A stretch of 64,000 nucleotides of DNA from positions 124,001 through 188,000 of the forward strand of contig NZ_LTAX01000004.1 of the NCBI RefSeq assembly GCF_001639745.1, read 5' to 3'. Positions 55,023-64,000 of this stretch are shown here, piece after piece (positions within the stretch are counted from its first letter, which is position 1; each line of letters begins with the position of its first letter). The position numbers were made by a program, and so were the translations under genes. The notes beneath the pieces are model-generated. The model worked only from the letters and a program-made list of their open reading frames with translations. It had not been told where the DNA came from and ran no database searches. This DNA is from Marinomonas gallaica. Its GTDB lineage: Bacteria; Pseudomonadota; Gammaproteobacteria; Pseudomonadales; Marinomonadaceae.

Positions 55023-55907
55023 ATGTTGGATTATCAAGCAGCATACTGCTTCTATCAAGTCGCTAAATTGCAGAGTTTTGAAGCGGCGGCACAGGCTTTA
55101 TCCTTGACTCAATCCGCGGTATCGCAAAAGGTTAAGCGATTGGAGCACTCTTTTGGTGCGCCATTGTTGATTCGTGAGCGACCTATACGGTTGACGAGTC
55201 TTGGTGAGCATTTGGTAACACACATTCAAAAGGTACTGTTACTTGAGGATGGGTTATTAGAGTTGTTTCATGGATCGGGCAGTGAAGAGCCTCTGTCTAT
55301 CGCGGTAAATAATGATGTGCTAGCCACTTGGTTTGTTGACGTGTTGAGCCAGTTCTCTGATGTCGATTCTACGATTCTGCAGGTGAAATCTCAGGATCAA
55401 TCTAAGACGCGAGAGCTATTGCAGCGTGGAGACGTCATGGCCTGTGTTTGTGACGTCGGCGCCCCTGTGAGCGGTGGACGGTCAGTGTCTTTGGGAAATA
55501 TGACGTATGAACTAGTGGCGACGCCAGAGTTTGTGAACAAGCACTTCCCTAACGGAATAAACGAAACGGCCGTGACTAAGTTGCCATCGTTGATTTATGA
55601 TGAGCACGACATCGCGCTTTGGCGTCGTTATCAGCAGGAATGCTTGTGGATTGAAGCGGATACGAGAAAGAGTCATTGGTACCCTTCGTCCCACGGTTTT
55701 GTTGCGTTAGTGAAGTCTGGCACAGTCTGTGCTTTGATACCTAGTGTACAAATTAAAGAGGAGCTTTCGAGTGGCCAGCTTATTTCTCTTTTTCCTAACC
55801 AACGACTAGAAGTGCCGTTATTTTGGCATTGGTATGAGTTAGGTAATCCTGTGTTAGAGCGTTTAACAAAGGTTGTTCAAAGTGTCACTCGAACAGTATT
55901 ACTTTAA
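55023..55907 (+). CDS. argP: LysR-type regulator ArgP
   Basis: The 294-residue regulator has an N-terminal helix-turn-helix (FEAAAQALSLTQSAVSQKVK) and a LysR effector domain. It is divergent from the argO exporter gene, as in E. coli, where ArgP activates argO in response to arginine. Confidence 0.88.
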   Translation: MLDYQAAYCFYQVAKLQSFEAAAQALSLTQSAVSQKVKRLEHSFGAPLLIRERPIRLTSLGEHLVTHIQKVLLLEDGLLELFHGSGSEEPLSIAVNNDVLATWFVDVLSQFSDVDSTILQVKSQDQSKTRELLQRGDVMACVCDVGAPVSGGRSVSLGNMTYELVATPEFVNKHFPNGINETAVTKLPSLIYDEHDIALWRRYQQECLWIEADTRKSHWYPSSHGFVALVKSGTVCALIPSVQIKEELSSGQLISLFPNQRLEVPLFWHWYELGNPVLERLTKVVQSVTRTVLL

Positions 55908-55967
55908 TGAGGTTAGCCAAGTGGTTAGATTTCGGCTGCCTACCTGTTTGTTATATAAGGACTAATT

Positions 55968-56798
55968 ATGATTCGTAAATGTTTGTTTCCAGTTGCAGGC
56001 TATGGCACACGCTTCTTACCAGCAACTAAATCGATGCCAAAGGAGATGCTACCGATCGTCAATAAGCCACTTGTGCAGTATGGCGTAGAAGAAGCGGTAG
56101 AAGCTGGATTGGAAAACATTACGTTTGTCACAGGCCGTGGTAAGCGTGCGATTGCCGATCATTTTGACATCAGCTATGAGGTTGAGCATCAAATTGCAGG
56201 GACGGCAAAAGAGGAATACTTAACGGGGATTAGGCATTTAATCGACACAGTAAACTTTTCTTTTATTCGTCAGCATGAGATGAAAGGCTTGGGTCATGCG
56301 ATCCTTACCGGAGAGTCGTTAGTTGGTGACGAGGCTTTTGGTGTCGTGTTGGCGGATGACTTATGTTTTGGCGGCGAATACGACGGCGTCATGGCGCAAA
56401 TGGTTAAGCTGCATAAGCAGTTCCGTTGCTCAATCGTTGCCATTCAAGAAGTGCCAGAAGACGAGGTACACAAGTATGGTGTGATCGCTGGTGAATCGAT
56501 GAGCGAAGGCTTATTTCGCGTGACAGATATGGTGGAAAAGCCAAGCAAAGAAGAAGCGCCATCGAATTTAGCGATTATTGGTCGCTATATTTTAACACCG
56601 GATATCTTTGATAAGATCCGAGAAACACCACCGGGTGCAAACGGAGAAGTGCAAATAACGGATGCGATTTTACGCCAAGCTCAAGAAGGCTGTGTTTTAG
56701 CGTATAAATTCAAAGGCCGTCGTTTTGACTGTGGTAGTGTCGATGGTTTCGTGGAAGCGACTAATTACTGCTACGAAAATATCTATAAAGCGAAATAA
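55968..56798 (+). CDS. galU: UTP-glucose-1-phosphate uridylyltransferase
   Basis: GalU makes UDP-glucose. The 276-residue protein has the nucleotidyltransferase signature FPVAGYGTRFLPATKSMPKE and VEKPSKEEAPSNLAIIGRY. UDP-glucose feeds envelope polysaccharides; there is no direct tie to the glycan island. A terminator follows. Confidence 0.96.
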   Translation: MIRKCLFPVAGYGTRFLPATKSMPKEMLPIVNKPLVQYGVEEAVEAGLENITFVTGRGKRAIADHFDISYEVEHQIAGTAKEEYLTGIRHLIDTVNFSFIRQHEMKGLGHAILTGESLVGDEAFGVVLADDLCFGGEYDGVMAQMVKLHKQFRCSIVAIQEVPEDEVHKYGVIAGESMSEGLFRVTDMVEKPSKEEAPSNLAIIGRYILTPDIFDKIRETPPGANGEVQITDAILRQAQEGCVLAYKFKGRRFDCGSVDGFVEATNYCYENIYKAK

Positions 56799-56818
56799 AC
56801 TGCATTTATTTTACCTAT

Positions 56819-56848
56819 AAAAAAGCCAGCTCATTGAGCTGGCTTTTT
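56819..56848. terminator. Bidirectional terminator between galU and suhB
   Basis: AAGCCAGCTC/GAGCTGGCTT stem with a 3-nt loop and A/T flanks on both sides lies between the two convergent genes. Confidence 0.95.
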
Positions 56849-56868
56849 AGTGACCACAAGGCGGTTGG

Positions 56869-57660
56869 TTACGAGCCTAGCTGCTTGTTCAGTGTTGGCA
56901 GTAGGTATTTGAATAGGCGTGGGTTAGCACACAATACGTGACCAGATTCATAGCTTGGAGAACCGTCAAAACCTGCGAATAGGCAGCCTGCTTCTTTAGC
57001 GATAAACAGTGGTGCTTGTACTTCCCAGTCACGTAGATCAAGTCCCCAAGCGGCGTCTAAGCGACCTGCCGCTACGTTTGCTAGCATTAATGCAGGGCAG
57101 TCTTGCATAACAACACGCGCGCCTTTGCCAGCCATTTCTTCAAGTACTTTGAATTGGCCAGCAGCAAAAGCAATAGTGGTTTCTGTGCTAGGGAATTGAG
57201 TGCCAAGCGTTGTGTTTTCAAGGGAACGTGAAACGCCTGTACGCATACGAGAATTGTTTAGGTAAGCACCACGGCCTTTACTCGCGTAGAACTCGTCACG
57301 CGTAGAAGGATTGATTAGCAGTGCATGCTCAACTTTACCCGCAACTAGGTAACTAACTGTCATTGCAAAGCCTGAAAGGCTACGTGTGAACAAGTGCTGA
57401 CCTTGAATTGCATCAATGACCCACTCACCTTCTTTACCTTCTTGCACTGTGCCTTGAAGGCGTGTGCTGATCGTGTCTTCAGGGTAAGCTTTTGCTAAAT
57501 GATGGATGATGGTTTTTTCAGCGCCAGTACAGACATTGCTGTACACTTCTGTCGCGTTTGAGCCTTGTTCTTTATCGAACAATAGCTTTTCTTGCGCGTG
57601 GATGATGAAGTCTGCGGCAGCGCGAGCCGCTTTAAGAGCGACATTAATTCGTGGTTGCAT
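56869..57660 (-). CDS. suhB: SuhB-like inositol-monophosphatase-fold protein with degenerate active site
   Basis: The 263-residue protein aligns by eye with SuhB through its length and position next to trmJ. But the metal-binding residues of inositol monophosphatases look lost: the usual EESG segment is DTISTRLQG, DPLDGT reads DAIQGQ (residues 83-88, second Asp replaced by Gln), and the WDIAAG motif is DWEVQAP. E. coli SuhB also acts, independently of catalysis, in ribosomal RNA transcription antitermination with NusA, so this copy may serve only that role. Catalytic loss is read from motifs, not tested. Confidence 0.82.
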   Translation of the reverse strand: MQPRINVALKAARAAADFIIHAQEKLLFDKEQGSNATEVYSNVCTGAEKTIIHHLAKAYPEDTISTRLQGTVQEGKEGEWVIDAIQGQHLFTRSLSGFAMTVSYLVAGKVEHALLINPSTRDEFYASKGRGAYLNNSRMRTGVSRSLENTTLGTQFPSTETTIAFAAGQFKVLEEMAGKGARVVMQDCPALMLANVAAGRLDAAWGLDLRDWEVQAPLFIAKEAGCLFAGFDGSPSYESGHVLCANPRLFKYLLPTLNKQLGS

Positions 57661-57910
57661 GGGATACCAATGATTGAATCAATAGGGCAGCAACTGTCTT
57701 TTGGACAGTTCGTTGCGGTTAAAGTTTTAAAGAGCGTGAACGATGCTAAATACTGTTCGTGCAGCGTTTCTGTGGGCGCGAATTCTAGCCCAATTGCCCG
57801 CACTAATCTAGTTAAATAATGGTTAAATTCTGTTCAAATGCTGGGTTGTGGTGAATTCTCTGATACCATTAAAGTCTTATTGCTCCACTGACCATTGGTA
57901 TAACTTAGAT

Positions 57911-58639
57911 ATGCAGCAAAACATTAAAATTGTTCTCGTGAACACTTCTCACCCCGGTAATATTGGTGGCGCGGCGCGCGCAATGAAAAATATGGGACTC
58001 AGCGAATTAGTCTTAGTGGAACCTAAGTTGTTTCCCCATGATGAAGCGTTTAGCCGAGCGTCGGGCGCGTCTGATATTTTAGATAACGCCAAGGTTGTTG
58101 CCACTTTAGAAGAAGCGTTAGCGGACAGTCAGTTAGTCATTGGTACGAGCGCTCGTGAACGTCATATTCCGGTAACGTTGGTAGATCCTCGTCAAGCGGC
58201 GGAGTTGGTCTACGGCGATACGTTAAAAACAGCGTTTGTTTTTGGTCGAGAAGACCGCGGCTTGACGAATGAAGAGCTGCAGCGTTGTCACTACCATGTC
58301 CATATCCCTTCGGTAGAAGAATTTAGCTCTCTTAATTTAGGTGCCGCGGTTCAGGTGATAGCCTATGAACTTCGTATGAAAGCACTAAGCTTACAAGGTG
58401 GACCGATCGTTGAAAGCAAGTGGGATGTGCCAGCAGCGACTTCAGAGCAGTTAGACCATATGCTAACGCATTTAGAAAAAGTGCTGGGGGATATCGAGTT
58501 TTTAGACCCCAAAGCCCCGCGACAAGTTATGACACGATTCCGACGCTTATATCAACGATCGCAGCTTGATCAGCAAGAAGTGGGCATGCTGCGCGGCATG
58601 CTAACCGCAGTTGAAAAGCAGGGCGCTAAAAGCGAGTAA
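57911..58639 (+). CDS. trmJ: tRNA (cytidine/uridine-2'-O-)-methyltransferase TrmJ
   Basis: TrmJ methylates the ribose of residue 32 in several tRNAs. The SPOUT-fold protein (242 residues) begins IKIVLVNTSHPGNIGGAARA and has FVFGREDRGLTNEEL and the knot segment SSLNLGAAVQVIAYEL. ATG 57911 fits the family start; an in-frame upstream codon at 57848 is less likely. It is divergent from suhB. Confidence 0.94.
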   Translation: MQQNIKIVLVNTSHPGNIGGAARAMKNMGLSELVLVEPKLFPHDEAFSRASGASDILDNAKVVATLEEALADSQLVIGTSARERHIPVTLVDPRQAAELVYGDTLKTAFVFGREDRGLTNEELQRCHYHVHIPSVEEFSSLNLGAAVQVIAYELRMKALSLQGGPIVESKWDVPAATSEQLDHMLTHLEKVLGDIEFLDPKAPRQVMTRFRRLYQRSQLDQQEVGMLRGMLTAVEKQGAKSE

Positions 58640-58680
58640 TCGGTTATAGCATAATTTTTTAAGATTGGATTAGAGTGACT

Positions 58681-58716
58681 AAAAAGCCCGTTTAGTTTTC
58701 ACTAAGCGGGCTTTTT
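58681..58716. terminator. Bidirectional terminator between trmJ and gnd
   Basis: A 16-bp stem AAAAAGCCCGTTTAGT/ACTAAGCGGGCTTTTT with one wobble pair and loop TTTC lies between the convergent genes. Confidence 0.95.
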
Positions 58717-58737
58717 GTTTATAGGTTGTGTATTTGC

Positions 58738-60264
58738 TTACTTAACTTTGGTCTCTGGGCGGCCTTCTTGCTGCCAATGAGTATGGAATTTCTCACCAGG
58801 GGCGGCGTCAATGCGCTCGTAAGTGTGAGCACCAAAGTAGTCGCGTTGTGCTTGCAGTAAGTTGGCTGGTAGCACTTCTGAGCGGTAACCATCAAAGTAC
58901 GCTAACGCAGAGTAGAACGAAGGCGTCGGAATGCCGGATTGAGCAGCCAGTACAACGGCATCACGTAATCCTTTTTGCTTTTCTGCCATCGCATCTGCGA
59001 AATAGTCATCTAGCAATAAGTTTTCTAGGTCGTGGTTCTTATCAAACGCGTCGGCAATCTTTTGTAGGAAAGATGCACGGATGATACAGCCGCCACGCCA
59101 GATCTTGGCGATACCGGTGAAGTTGAGTGTCCATTCGTATTCTGTTTGTGCTGCACGCATGATTTGGAAACCCTGCGCATAAGCACAGATTTTCGCGCAG
59201 TACAGAGCATTTTCAATCGCATCTTCAACAGCTTCAGCGTCAATCTCAGACGTTTCGACATCGGCAATTAAGAAGCCCGCTGCTTTTTCACGTTCAGCAG
59301 TTAGTGTGCTTAACGCTCGCGCATACACTGATTCGCTAATAATGCCGGCAGGAACGCCCATTTGCGTAGCGCTAATCGATGTCCAGCGACCTGTACCTTT
59401 TTGACCGGCACTGTCTAGGATCATATCGACAAGCGGTGCGCCTGTTTTGTCATCATACTGTTGCAAAATATCGGCAGAAATTTCGACAAGGTAGCTATTA
59501 AGAATGCCTTGGTTCCATTTCTCAAACAGTTTACCGATTTCAGCAGGCTCATAGCCTAAAAGTGAGCGTAGCAAATGGTACGCTTCACAAATAAGCTGCA
59601 TATCGGCATATTCGATACCGTTGTGAACCATTTTTACGAAGTGGCCAGCACCATTTGGGCCGAGATAAGCGGTACATGGCTCGCCTTCTTTGACTGGCTG
59701 ACCTGGTGTGCGTGATTCAATTGGCTTACCGTTCTCGTCAACTTTAGCTGCAACGGCTTCCCACATTGGTTGTAGGTATTTCCATGAGTCCGCATCGCCA
59801 CCTGGCATTAGAGAAGGGCCAAATCGAGCGCCTACTTCCCCACCGGATACCGCTGTGCCAAAGAATTTGAATTGGTCTTTATAGTCGCTTTCTCGACGAA
59901 TGGTGTCAGTCCATTGGCTGTTGCCACAATCGACAACGATGTCTTCAGGGTTAAGACCTGCTTCAATTAAACTTTGACAAACGGCGTCAACAGGATCACC
60001 TGCAGGGACTAAAACCACGATCACGCGTGGGCTGACTAGCATGTCGAGCATTTGCTTAATGTTGTCACAACCAATGATTCTCGCTTCATCGACGGAGCTC
60101 GGACGTTCTTTAGCTTCAGTGTCTAAAACGTCTTTCACTTTATCTGTGTCGAGATCAAAACCCGCAACGCGATAACCGTGGTCGGCCAGATTTAGGGCTA
60201 AGTTTTTGCCCATGACTCCTAGGCCAACGAATCCGATGTTGCAGCTCTGATTCACGTTTTGCAT
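58738..60264 (-). CDS. gnd: 6-phosphogluconate dehydrogenase, decarboxylating
   Basis: Gnd converts 6-phosphogluconate to ribulose 5-phosphate with release of CO2 and reduction of NADP. The 508-residue protein has the Rossmann start IGFVGLGVMGKNLALNLADH, the active-site FVKMVHNGIEYADMQ, and DSAGQKGTGRWTSISA. ATG 60264 is preferred to an upstream in-frame ATG at 60318, which adds 18 residues without family support. Confidence 0.95.
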   Translation of the reverse strand: MQNVNQSCNIGFVGLGVMGKNLALNLADHGYRVAGFDLDTDKVKDVLDTEAKERPSSVDEARIIGCDNIKQMLDMLVSPRVIVVLVPAGDPVDAVCQSLIEAGLNPEDIVVDCGNSQWTDTIRRESDYKDQFKFFGTAVSGGEVGARFGPSLMPGGDADSWKYLQPMWEAVAAKVDENGKPIESRTPGQPVKEGEPCTAYLGPNGAGHFVKMVHNGIEYADMQLICEAYHLLRSLLGYEPAEIGKLFEKWNQGILNSYLVEISADILQQYDDKTGAPLVDMILDSAGQKGTGRWTSISATQMGVPAGIISESVYARALSTLTAEREKAAGFLIADVETSEIDAEAVEDAIENALYCAKICAYAQGFQIMRAAQTEYEWTLNFTGIAKIWRGGCIIRASFLQKIADAFDKNHDLENLLLDDYFADAMAEKQKGLRDAVVLAAQSGIPTPSFYSALAYFDGYRSEVLPANLLQAQRDYFGAHTYERIDAAPGEKFHTHWQQEGRPETKVK

Positions 60265-60759
60265 AGCTTTAGGTCTACCTTTGTTTCGAACGGGGAAGGT
60301 TAGAAAGAATCCTACCATGAACTGGGGCTATCAAGCCGATTTACGGGCAGGTTAAAAGTTGAATTATTGTGGAAGTTAATAATTCTGGCGGGCATTTTAG
60401 TCGAGAATACGTGCAATTTCGAGCAATAATGACGAAATAGTGGTTAGTACAAAAAAGCGGCAAGAGCTACTGGGTTATAGTTTCCGGCTATAGTGTCTCG
60501 TAATAAAAGAACATTAGTGTATTTTTATTTCATAAATATAGGATTGTTACAGTTTAAAAAATACTCGAAATTCAGATTTTTCTTGATTTAAACCTTATTA
60601 ATCAGTGCCTTGGTAAGGTTGGAGTGCTCGTCAGTGTGAAATAAAATAACACTTTGTTATATCAATATTTTTTTTTAGATTCATTTGTTACTATAGATTT
60701 ACCCCAAATAATAATTTTAAAACATAATGTAACCGTTTTGTTCAGAGGACTATAGCAAC
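60265..60759. other. Intergenic region between divergent gnd and pckA
   Basis: A 495-bp AT-rich spacer without a recognisable gene. It must hold promoters for gnd and pckA; TACTAT near 60691 and similar boxes are possible but I could not fix them. No riboswitch or sRNA was recognised. Confidence 0.4.
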
Positions 60760-62313
60760 ATGAACAACAGAACTGACGACCAAATAATTCTGCGTAATTT
60801 GAATACCGCACAGCTTGTTGAAAATGCGCTTGCGGATGGTGAAGGTGTTCTGGCAGATACCGGTGCTCTAGTAGTAGAGACCGGTGCGCGTACCGGTCGT
60901 TCTCCGATGGATCGTTTCATCGTAGAGGAAGACACGACTAAAGGCACTATTCACTGGGGGCCGGTTAACCGCCCATTTCCTGAAGATAAATTTGCGCCAT
61001 TGTGGAACCGCGTTGAGGCGTATTTAGACGCTAAAAAATCATACCTATCTGATGTTCATGTTGGAGCGGGGGATGATTATTACATCCCTGTTCAAATGCG
61101 CACTGAAACCGCTTGGCAGCATCTATTTGGTCGTAACCTGTTTATTAATCCTGAATCTTACAATCCATCCAATAAGGGTGAATGGCAAGTTTTGAACGTG
61201 CCAACGTTCGAGTGTCAGCCAGAGCGCGATGGCACGAATTCCGATGGTTGTGTCATTCTTAACTTCAAAGAGCGTAAAGTTCTAATTGCTGGTATGCGTT
61301 ACGCCGGTGAAATGAAGAAAGCGATGTTCTCTGTACAGAATTATCTGTTGCCAGCACACGACGTACTGCCAATGCATTGTGCGGCGAACGTTGGCTCTGA
61401 TGGTGATGTCACATTGTTCTTCGGTTTGTCTGGTACAGGTAAAACGACATTGTCTGCTGATGAATCACGTTTCCTTATTGGTGATGATGAGCATGGCTGG
61501 GGCGAAGGTACGGTTTTCAATATTGAAGGCGGTTGTTACGCGAAAACAATCGATCTTTCTGAGAAGAACGAACCCGTTATCTGGAAAGCGATTAAGTTTG
61601 GAACGATTCTAGAAAACGTTGTGATGAATGAGTCTCGTGAGGCAGATTATACGGATACCTCACTTACTCAAAATGGCCGTGCTGGTTACCCGCTGACAAG
61701 TGTTGATAAACGCTCTGAGCATAATCGTGCAGGCGAGCCGAATTCTGTGATCTTCCTAACGTGTGATTTAACGGGTGTACTACCTCCAGTGTCAGTATTG
61801 AGCAAGCAAGCGGCGGCGTACCACTTTTTAAGTGGTTATACAGCGTTAGTAGGTTCAACAGAAATGGGCGCGGGCAGTGGTATCAAGTCAACGTTCTCAA
61901 CGTGTTTTGGTGCGCCATTCTTCCCTCGTTCCGCAGATGTTTACGCGGACCTTTTGATGAAGCGTATTGAGCAATTCGGCAGTAAAGTTTACTTGGTAAA
62001 TACTGGTTGGACTGGCGGTGCACACGGTAAAGGCGGTAAGCGTTTCAGTATTCCTACGACTCGTGCTGTGATTGCAGCTATCCAGTCAGGTGCTTTAGCC
62101 GATGTGGAAACAGTGCATCTGGATCAGTTGAACGTCGACATTCCAACCCATGTTGAAGGTGTTGATTCTGTATTGCTGAACCCTCGTGATACTTGGGAAG
62201 ATAAAGCCGCTTATGATGAGCATGCCAAAGGCCTTATCTCTCAGTTTATAGAAAACTTTAAGAAGTTTGAAACGGTATCAGAAGAGATCATTAACGCAGG
62301 TCCAAAACTGTAA
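60760..62313 (+). CDS. pckA: Phosphoenolpyruvate carboxykinase (ATP)
   Basis: PckA makes phosphoenolpyruvate from oxaloacetate for gluconeogenesis. The 517-residue protein has [20 protein letters not shown], the P-loop [17 protein letters not shown] and [21 protein letters not shown] terminator follows. Confidence 0.97.
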   Translation: MNNRTDDQIILRNLNTAQLVENALADGEGVLADTGALVVETGARTGRSPMDRFIVEEDTTKGTIHWGPVNRPFPEDKFAPLWNRVEAYLDAKKSYLSDVHVGAGDDYYIPVQMRTETAWQHLFGRNLFINPESYNPSNKGEWQVLNVPTFECQPERDGTNSDGCVILNFKERKVLIAGMRYAGEMKKAMFSVQNYLLPAHDVLPMHCAANVGSDGDVTLFFGLSGTGKTTLSADESRFLIGDDEHGWGEGTVFNIEGGCYAKTIDLSEKNEPVIWKAIKFGTILENVVMNESREADYTDTSLTQNGRAGYPLTSVDKRSEHNRAGEPNSVIFLTCDLTGVLPPVSVLSKQAAAYHFLSGYTALVGSTEMGAGSGIKSTFSTCFGAPFFPRSADVYADLLMKRIEQFGSKVYLVNTGWTGGAHGKGGKRFSIPTTRAVIAAIQSGALADVETVHLDQLNVDIPTHVEGVDSVLLNPRDTWEDKAAYDEHAKGLISQFIENFKKFETVSEEIINAGPKL

Positions 62314-62343
62314 AATCTCATCTTACTTTAGCTTTACGAAAAG

Positions 62344-62368
62344 GCCGCGCAATTTGCGCGGCTTTTTT
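62344..62368 (+). terminator. Rho-independent terminator after pckA
   Basis: GCCGCGC/GCGCGGC stem with loop AATTT and six T residues. Confidence 0.94.
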
Positions 62369-62425
62369 ACAATCCTACTGCTCTTCCTGCTAGAGACTTG
62401 TGACCGGTTCATGTAATCTTTGTGC

Positions 62426-63196
62426 ATGTTGATCGATACACATTGCCACCTTGATTTTTCTGTTTTTAAGGATTTGTCTGCGCTGTTAGTGGCCAGTCGA
62501 TCCGTCGGCGTCGCTCATTTTATAGTACCGAGCACTACGGCTGAGTCATGGCCTGGTGTTGTAGCGTTACATAAACAGCATTCTGAAATTAGCGTGGCAT
62601 TGGGTTTACACCCTTATTTTTTAGACAGTTTTAAACATCATCATTTAGAGCAGCTTGAAGCGGCTTTATTGACCAATGATGTGGTGGCTGTGGGTGAAAT
62701 TGGTTTAGATAAATGGCCTAGAATGCCGGATTATGAGTTACAGCAAGAAGTGTTGTTAGCTCAGCTTAAGATAGCCCAGAAGCATCATCTCCCTGTTATT
62801 TTGCATGCTCGAAAAAGCGAAGATGATCTATTAAAAGTGATACGCCAGGCTCGATTTAGTCGAGGAGGCATTGTACATGCTTTTAACGGTAGCTTAGAGC
62901 AAGCCAAGCGATTTAAAAAGCTGGGTTTTGTACTGGGGATTGGTGGGACAGTAACCTATCCAAGAGCTAAGAAAGCTCAGAGGGTTCTGCAAGCGTTAGC
63001 AGATGAAGATTTCGTGTTGGAGACCGACTCTCCAGATATGCCTGTTAGTGGCTATCAAGGGCAAGTGAATACACCGCTGCGGGTCGTGGATATCGCGCGA
63101 GTCGTTGCTGATCTGCGTCAGCAAAGTGTGGCTGATGTTGCTCGCTATACCAGTGCAAACCTACAACGAGTTTTGCCAAATTGGCATAAGGTATAA
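62426..63196 (+). CDS. TatD family hydrolase
   Basis: The protein (about 256 residues) has the metal-binding DTHCHLDF at the start, GEIGLDKW, ILHARKSEDD, GIVHAFNGS and the late ETDSPDMP, all typical of TatD-like Mg-dependent DNases. ATG 62426 gives the usual start; a TTG at 62420 is in frame. Cellular substrates of the family are uncertain. It ends 34 nt before the next ATG. Confidence 0.88.
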   Translation: MLIDTHCHLDFSVFKDLSALLVASRSVGVAHFIVPSTTAESWPGVVALHKQHSEISVALGLHPYFLDSFKHHHLEQLEAALLTNDVVAVGEIGLDKWPRMPDYELQQEVLLAQLKIAQKHHLPVILHARKSEDDLLKVIRQARFSRGGIVHAFNGSLEQAKRFKKLGFVLGIGGTVTYPRAKKAQRVLQALADEDFVLETDSPDMPVSGYQGQVNTPLRVVDIARVVADLRQQSVADVARYTSANLQRVLPNWHKV

Positions 63197-63230
63197 CAAA
63201 TTGACAACTCCAGAGAATATTAATGCGCCC

Positions 63231-64000
63231 ATGCGTGTGGTGTTGCTTGGTAGCGATACAGAGCTAGGCCGAGCGATTCGTGAATACTATGATAATGATT
63301 TCGACTTTGACTGGTTAGAGGTACCTTGTCATGAGGTGATCAGTCGATTGTCTTCTTCTAGTGTATTGGATGACAAGTTCTGTGACGCCATCATTGACGC
63401 CTATTCATTACGCAGTGCATCACAGAACGATTACGATGAATATTTAGAGCGGCTGGATGTGTTGCTTGGTAATGAGTCTTGCCCTTTGTTTTACATGTTA
63501 AGTGGCGTTCAGGTGTTCTTGGGAGAGAAAGAGGCATCTTATTTAGAAACGGATGAGCCTGATGCGCGCAGTCGTTTTGCAAAGAGATTGATGGCCGCTG
63601 AGCAAAAAGTGTTAACGTCAGAGCGTCATATCATTATACGGACGGGGTGGCTCTTTAGCGGCGCTCAAGATGACTTTATTGCAAATACGATCAATTTAGT
63701 ACGCTCCGGTGCCCCTATCGAGTTCCATGACACTGCGATTGGTTGTCCAACACCTGTGTCGGATGTCGCGCGAGTGCTGCTGTCAGTCGTCAAGCAGCGT
63801 CATTATGGAGCTCTGAATACAGGTGTGTATCACTATTGCTGTTCTGAAGAAATCAGCTGGATGGGCTTAGTTGAAGCAGTTCTGACAACCGCGAGCCAGT
63901 TTGATGATACCGCCCATTCAGCACTTGAAAATATGGGGGACACGGCAAGTGCTTTAGAGATGGCGACGGATATTAAGCGTCAATCATTGTCGTGTCGTAA
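63231..64000 (+). CDS. RmlD-like NAD(P)-binding sugar-nucleotide reductase (3' end outside window)
   Basis: A frame starting MRVVLLGSDTELGRAIREYY is open to the window end (256 codons and more). It resembles RmlD substrate-binding proteins (SDR fold): ESCPLFYMLSGVQVFLGEKE, IIIRTGWLFSGAQDDFIA, and IGCPTPVSDVARVLL. The usual YxxxK is not obvious: SRFAKRLMAAEQKVL occupies that place with Phe instead of Tyr, so catalysis is uncertain. It follows tatD closely; the C-terminus is not visible. Confidence 0.7.
   Translation, partial: MRVVLLGSDTELGRAIREYYDNDFDFDWLEVPCHEVISRLSSSSVLDDKFCDAIIDAYSLRSASQNDYDEYLERLDVLLGNESCPLFYMLSGVQVFLGEKEASYLETDEPDARSRFAKRLMAAEQKVLTSERHIIIRTGWLFSGAQDDFIANTINLVRSGAPIEFHDTAIGCPTPVSDVARVLLSVVKQRHYGALNTGVYHYCCSEEISWMGLVEAVLTTASQFDDTAHSALENMGDTASALEMATDIKRQSLSCR

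Noticed and set aside
60265..60759. Small RNA or riboswitch in the gnd-pckA spacer
   Set aside because: AT-rich with no convincing stem-loop plus T tract or known aptamer motif.

Overview
The window looks like a chromosome segment of a marine, polarly flagellated gammaproteobacterium of the Oceanospirillales type, most like Marinomonas. This is inferred from gene content: a flaG-fliD-fliS-fliT run, nudF-yqiB-yqiA-parE, betI-choXWV, argP/argO, and suhB/trmJ/gnd/pckA. No species assignment was computed. I see no rRNA, tRNA, CRISPR array or intact insertion sequence.

Bases 1-31000 are a flagellar region followed by a large flagellin-glycosylation island. The late filament genes (flaG end, fliD, fliS, fliT-like) run into a Maf-type flagellin glycosyltransferase. 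A complete pseudaminic acid (Pse) pathway follows, but it is split: pseI-pseG-pseH sit on the left (+ strand) and pseF-pseC-pseB on the right (- strand). About 20 kb of accessory sugar-modifying cargo lies between the halves. It contains: (a) an ACP / SDR / AMP-ligase / LuxE-like / LuxC-like acyl activation and reduction module (7.0-11.6 kb); (b) an orphan thiamine-diphosphate E1 alpha/beta pair followed by a ColD-like PLP sugar 3-dehydratase, with His where the PLP lysine would be, and two sugar SDRs (11.6-16.7 kb), which together suggest a carbon-branched 3,6-dideoxy sugar; (c) a CgeB-like glycosyltransferase and a decayed methyltransferase; (d) a five-gene minus-strand operon with three sulfotransferase-like proteins, a glycosyltransferase and a 2OG-Fe(II) oxygenase-like protein, part of it very AT-rich; (e) a B12 radical-SAM enzyme with a heptose-type nucleotidyltransferase and GHMP kinase. 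An APS kinase gene overlaps pseB and could make PAPS for the sulfotransferases. The simplest reading is that flagellin carries a pseudaminic-acid-based glycan that is further decorated with unusual sugar, acyl and sulfate groups.

Bases 30.4-63 kb are mostly ordinary housekeeping genes: tag, a CbiM-like membrane protein, nudF, an acyltransferase, yqiB, yqiA, parE, an OmpA-type lipoprotein, a YecA-family gene, an aminotransferase, an EAL phosphodiesterase, pirin, transporters, a MalY/PatB-type lyase, the choline importer with BetI, an orphan ABC binding protein, argO/argP, galU, a degenerate suhB, trmJ, gnd, pckA, tatD and the start of an RmlD-like gene. Many convergent pairs are separated by clear hairpin terminators. 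Between choV and the next transporter gene (52.3-53.2 kb) is what looks like a deletion scar of a restriction locus: the first codons of hsdR on one strand face the first codons of an mrr-like gene on the other.

Functional calls rest on recognised motifs, lengths and context. No database search, alignment or structure prediction was run.
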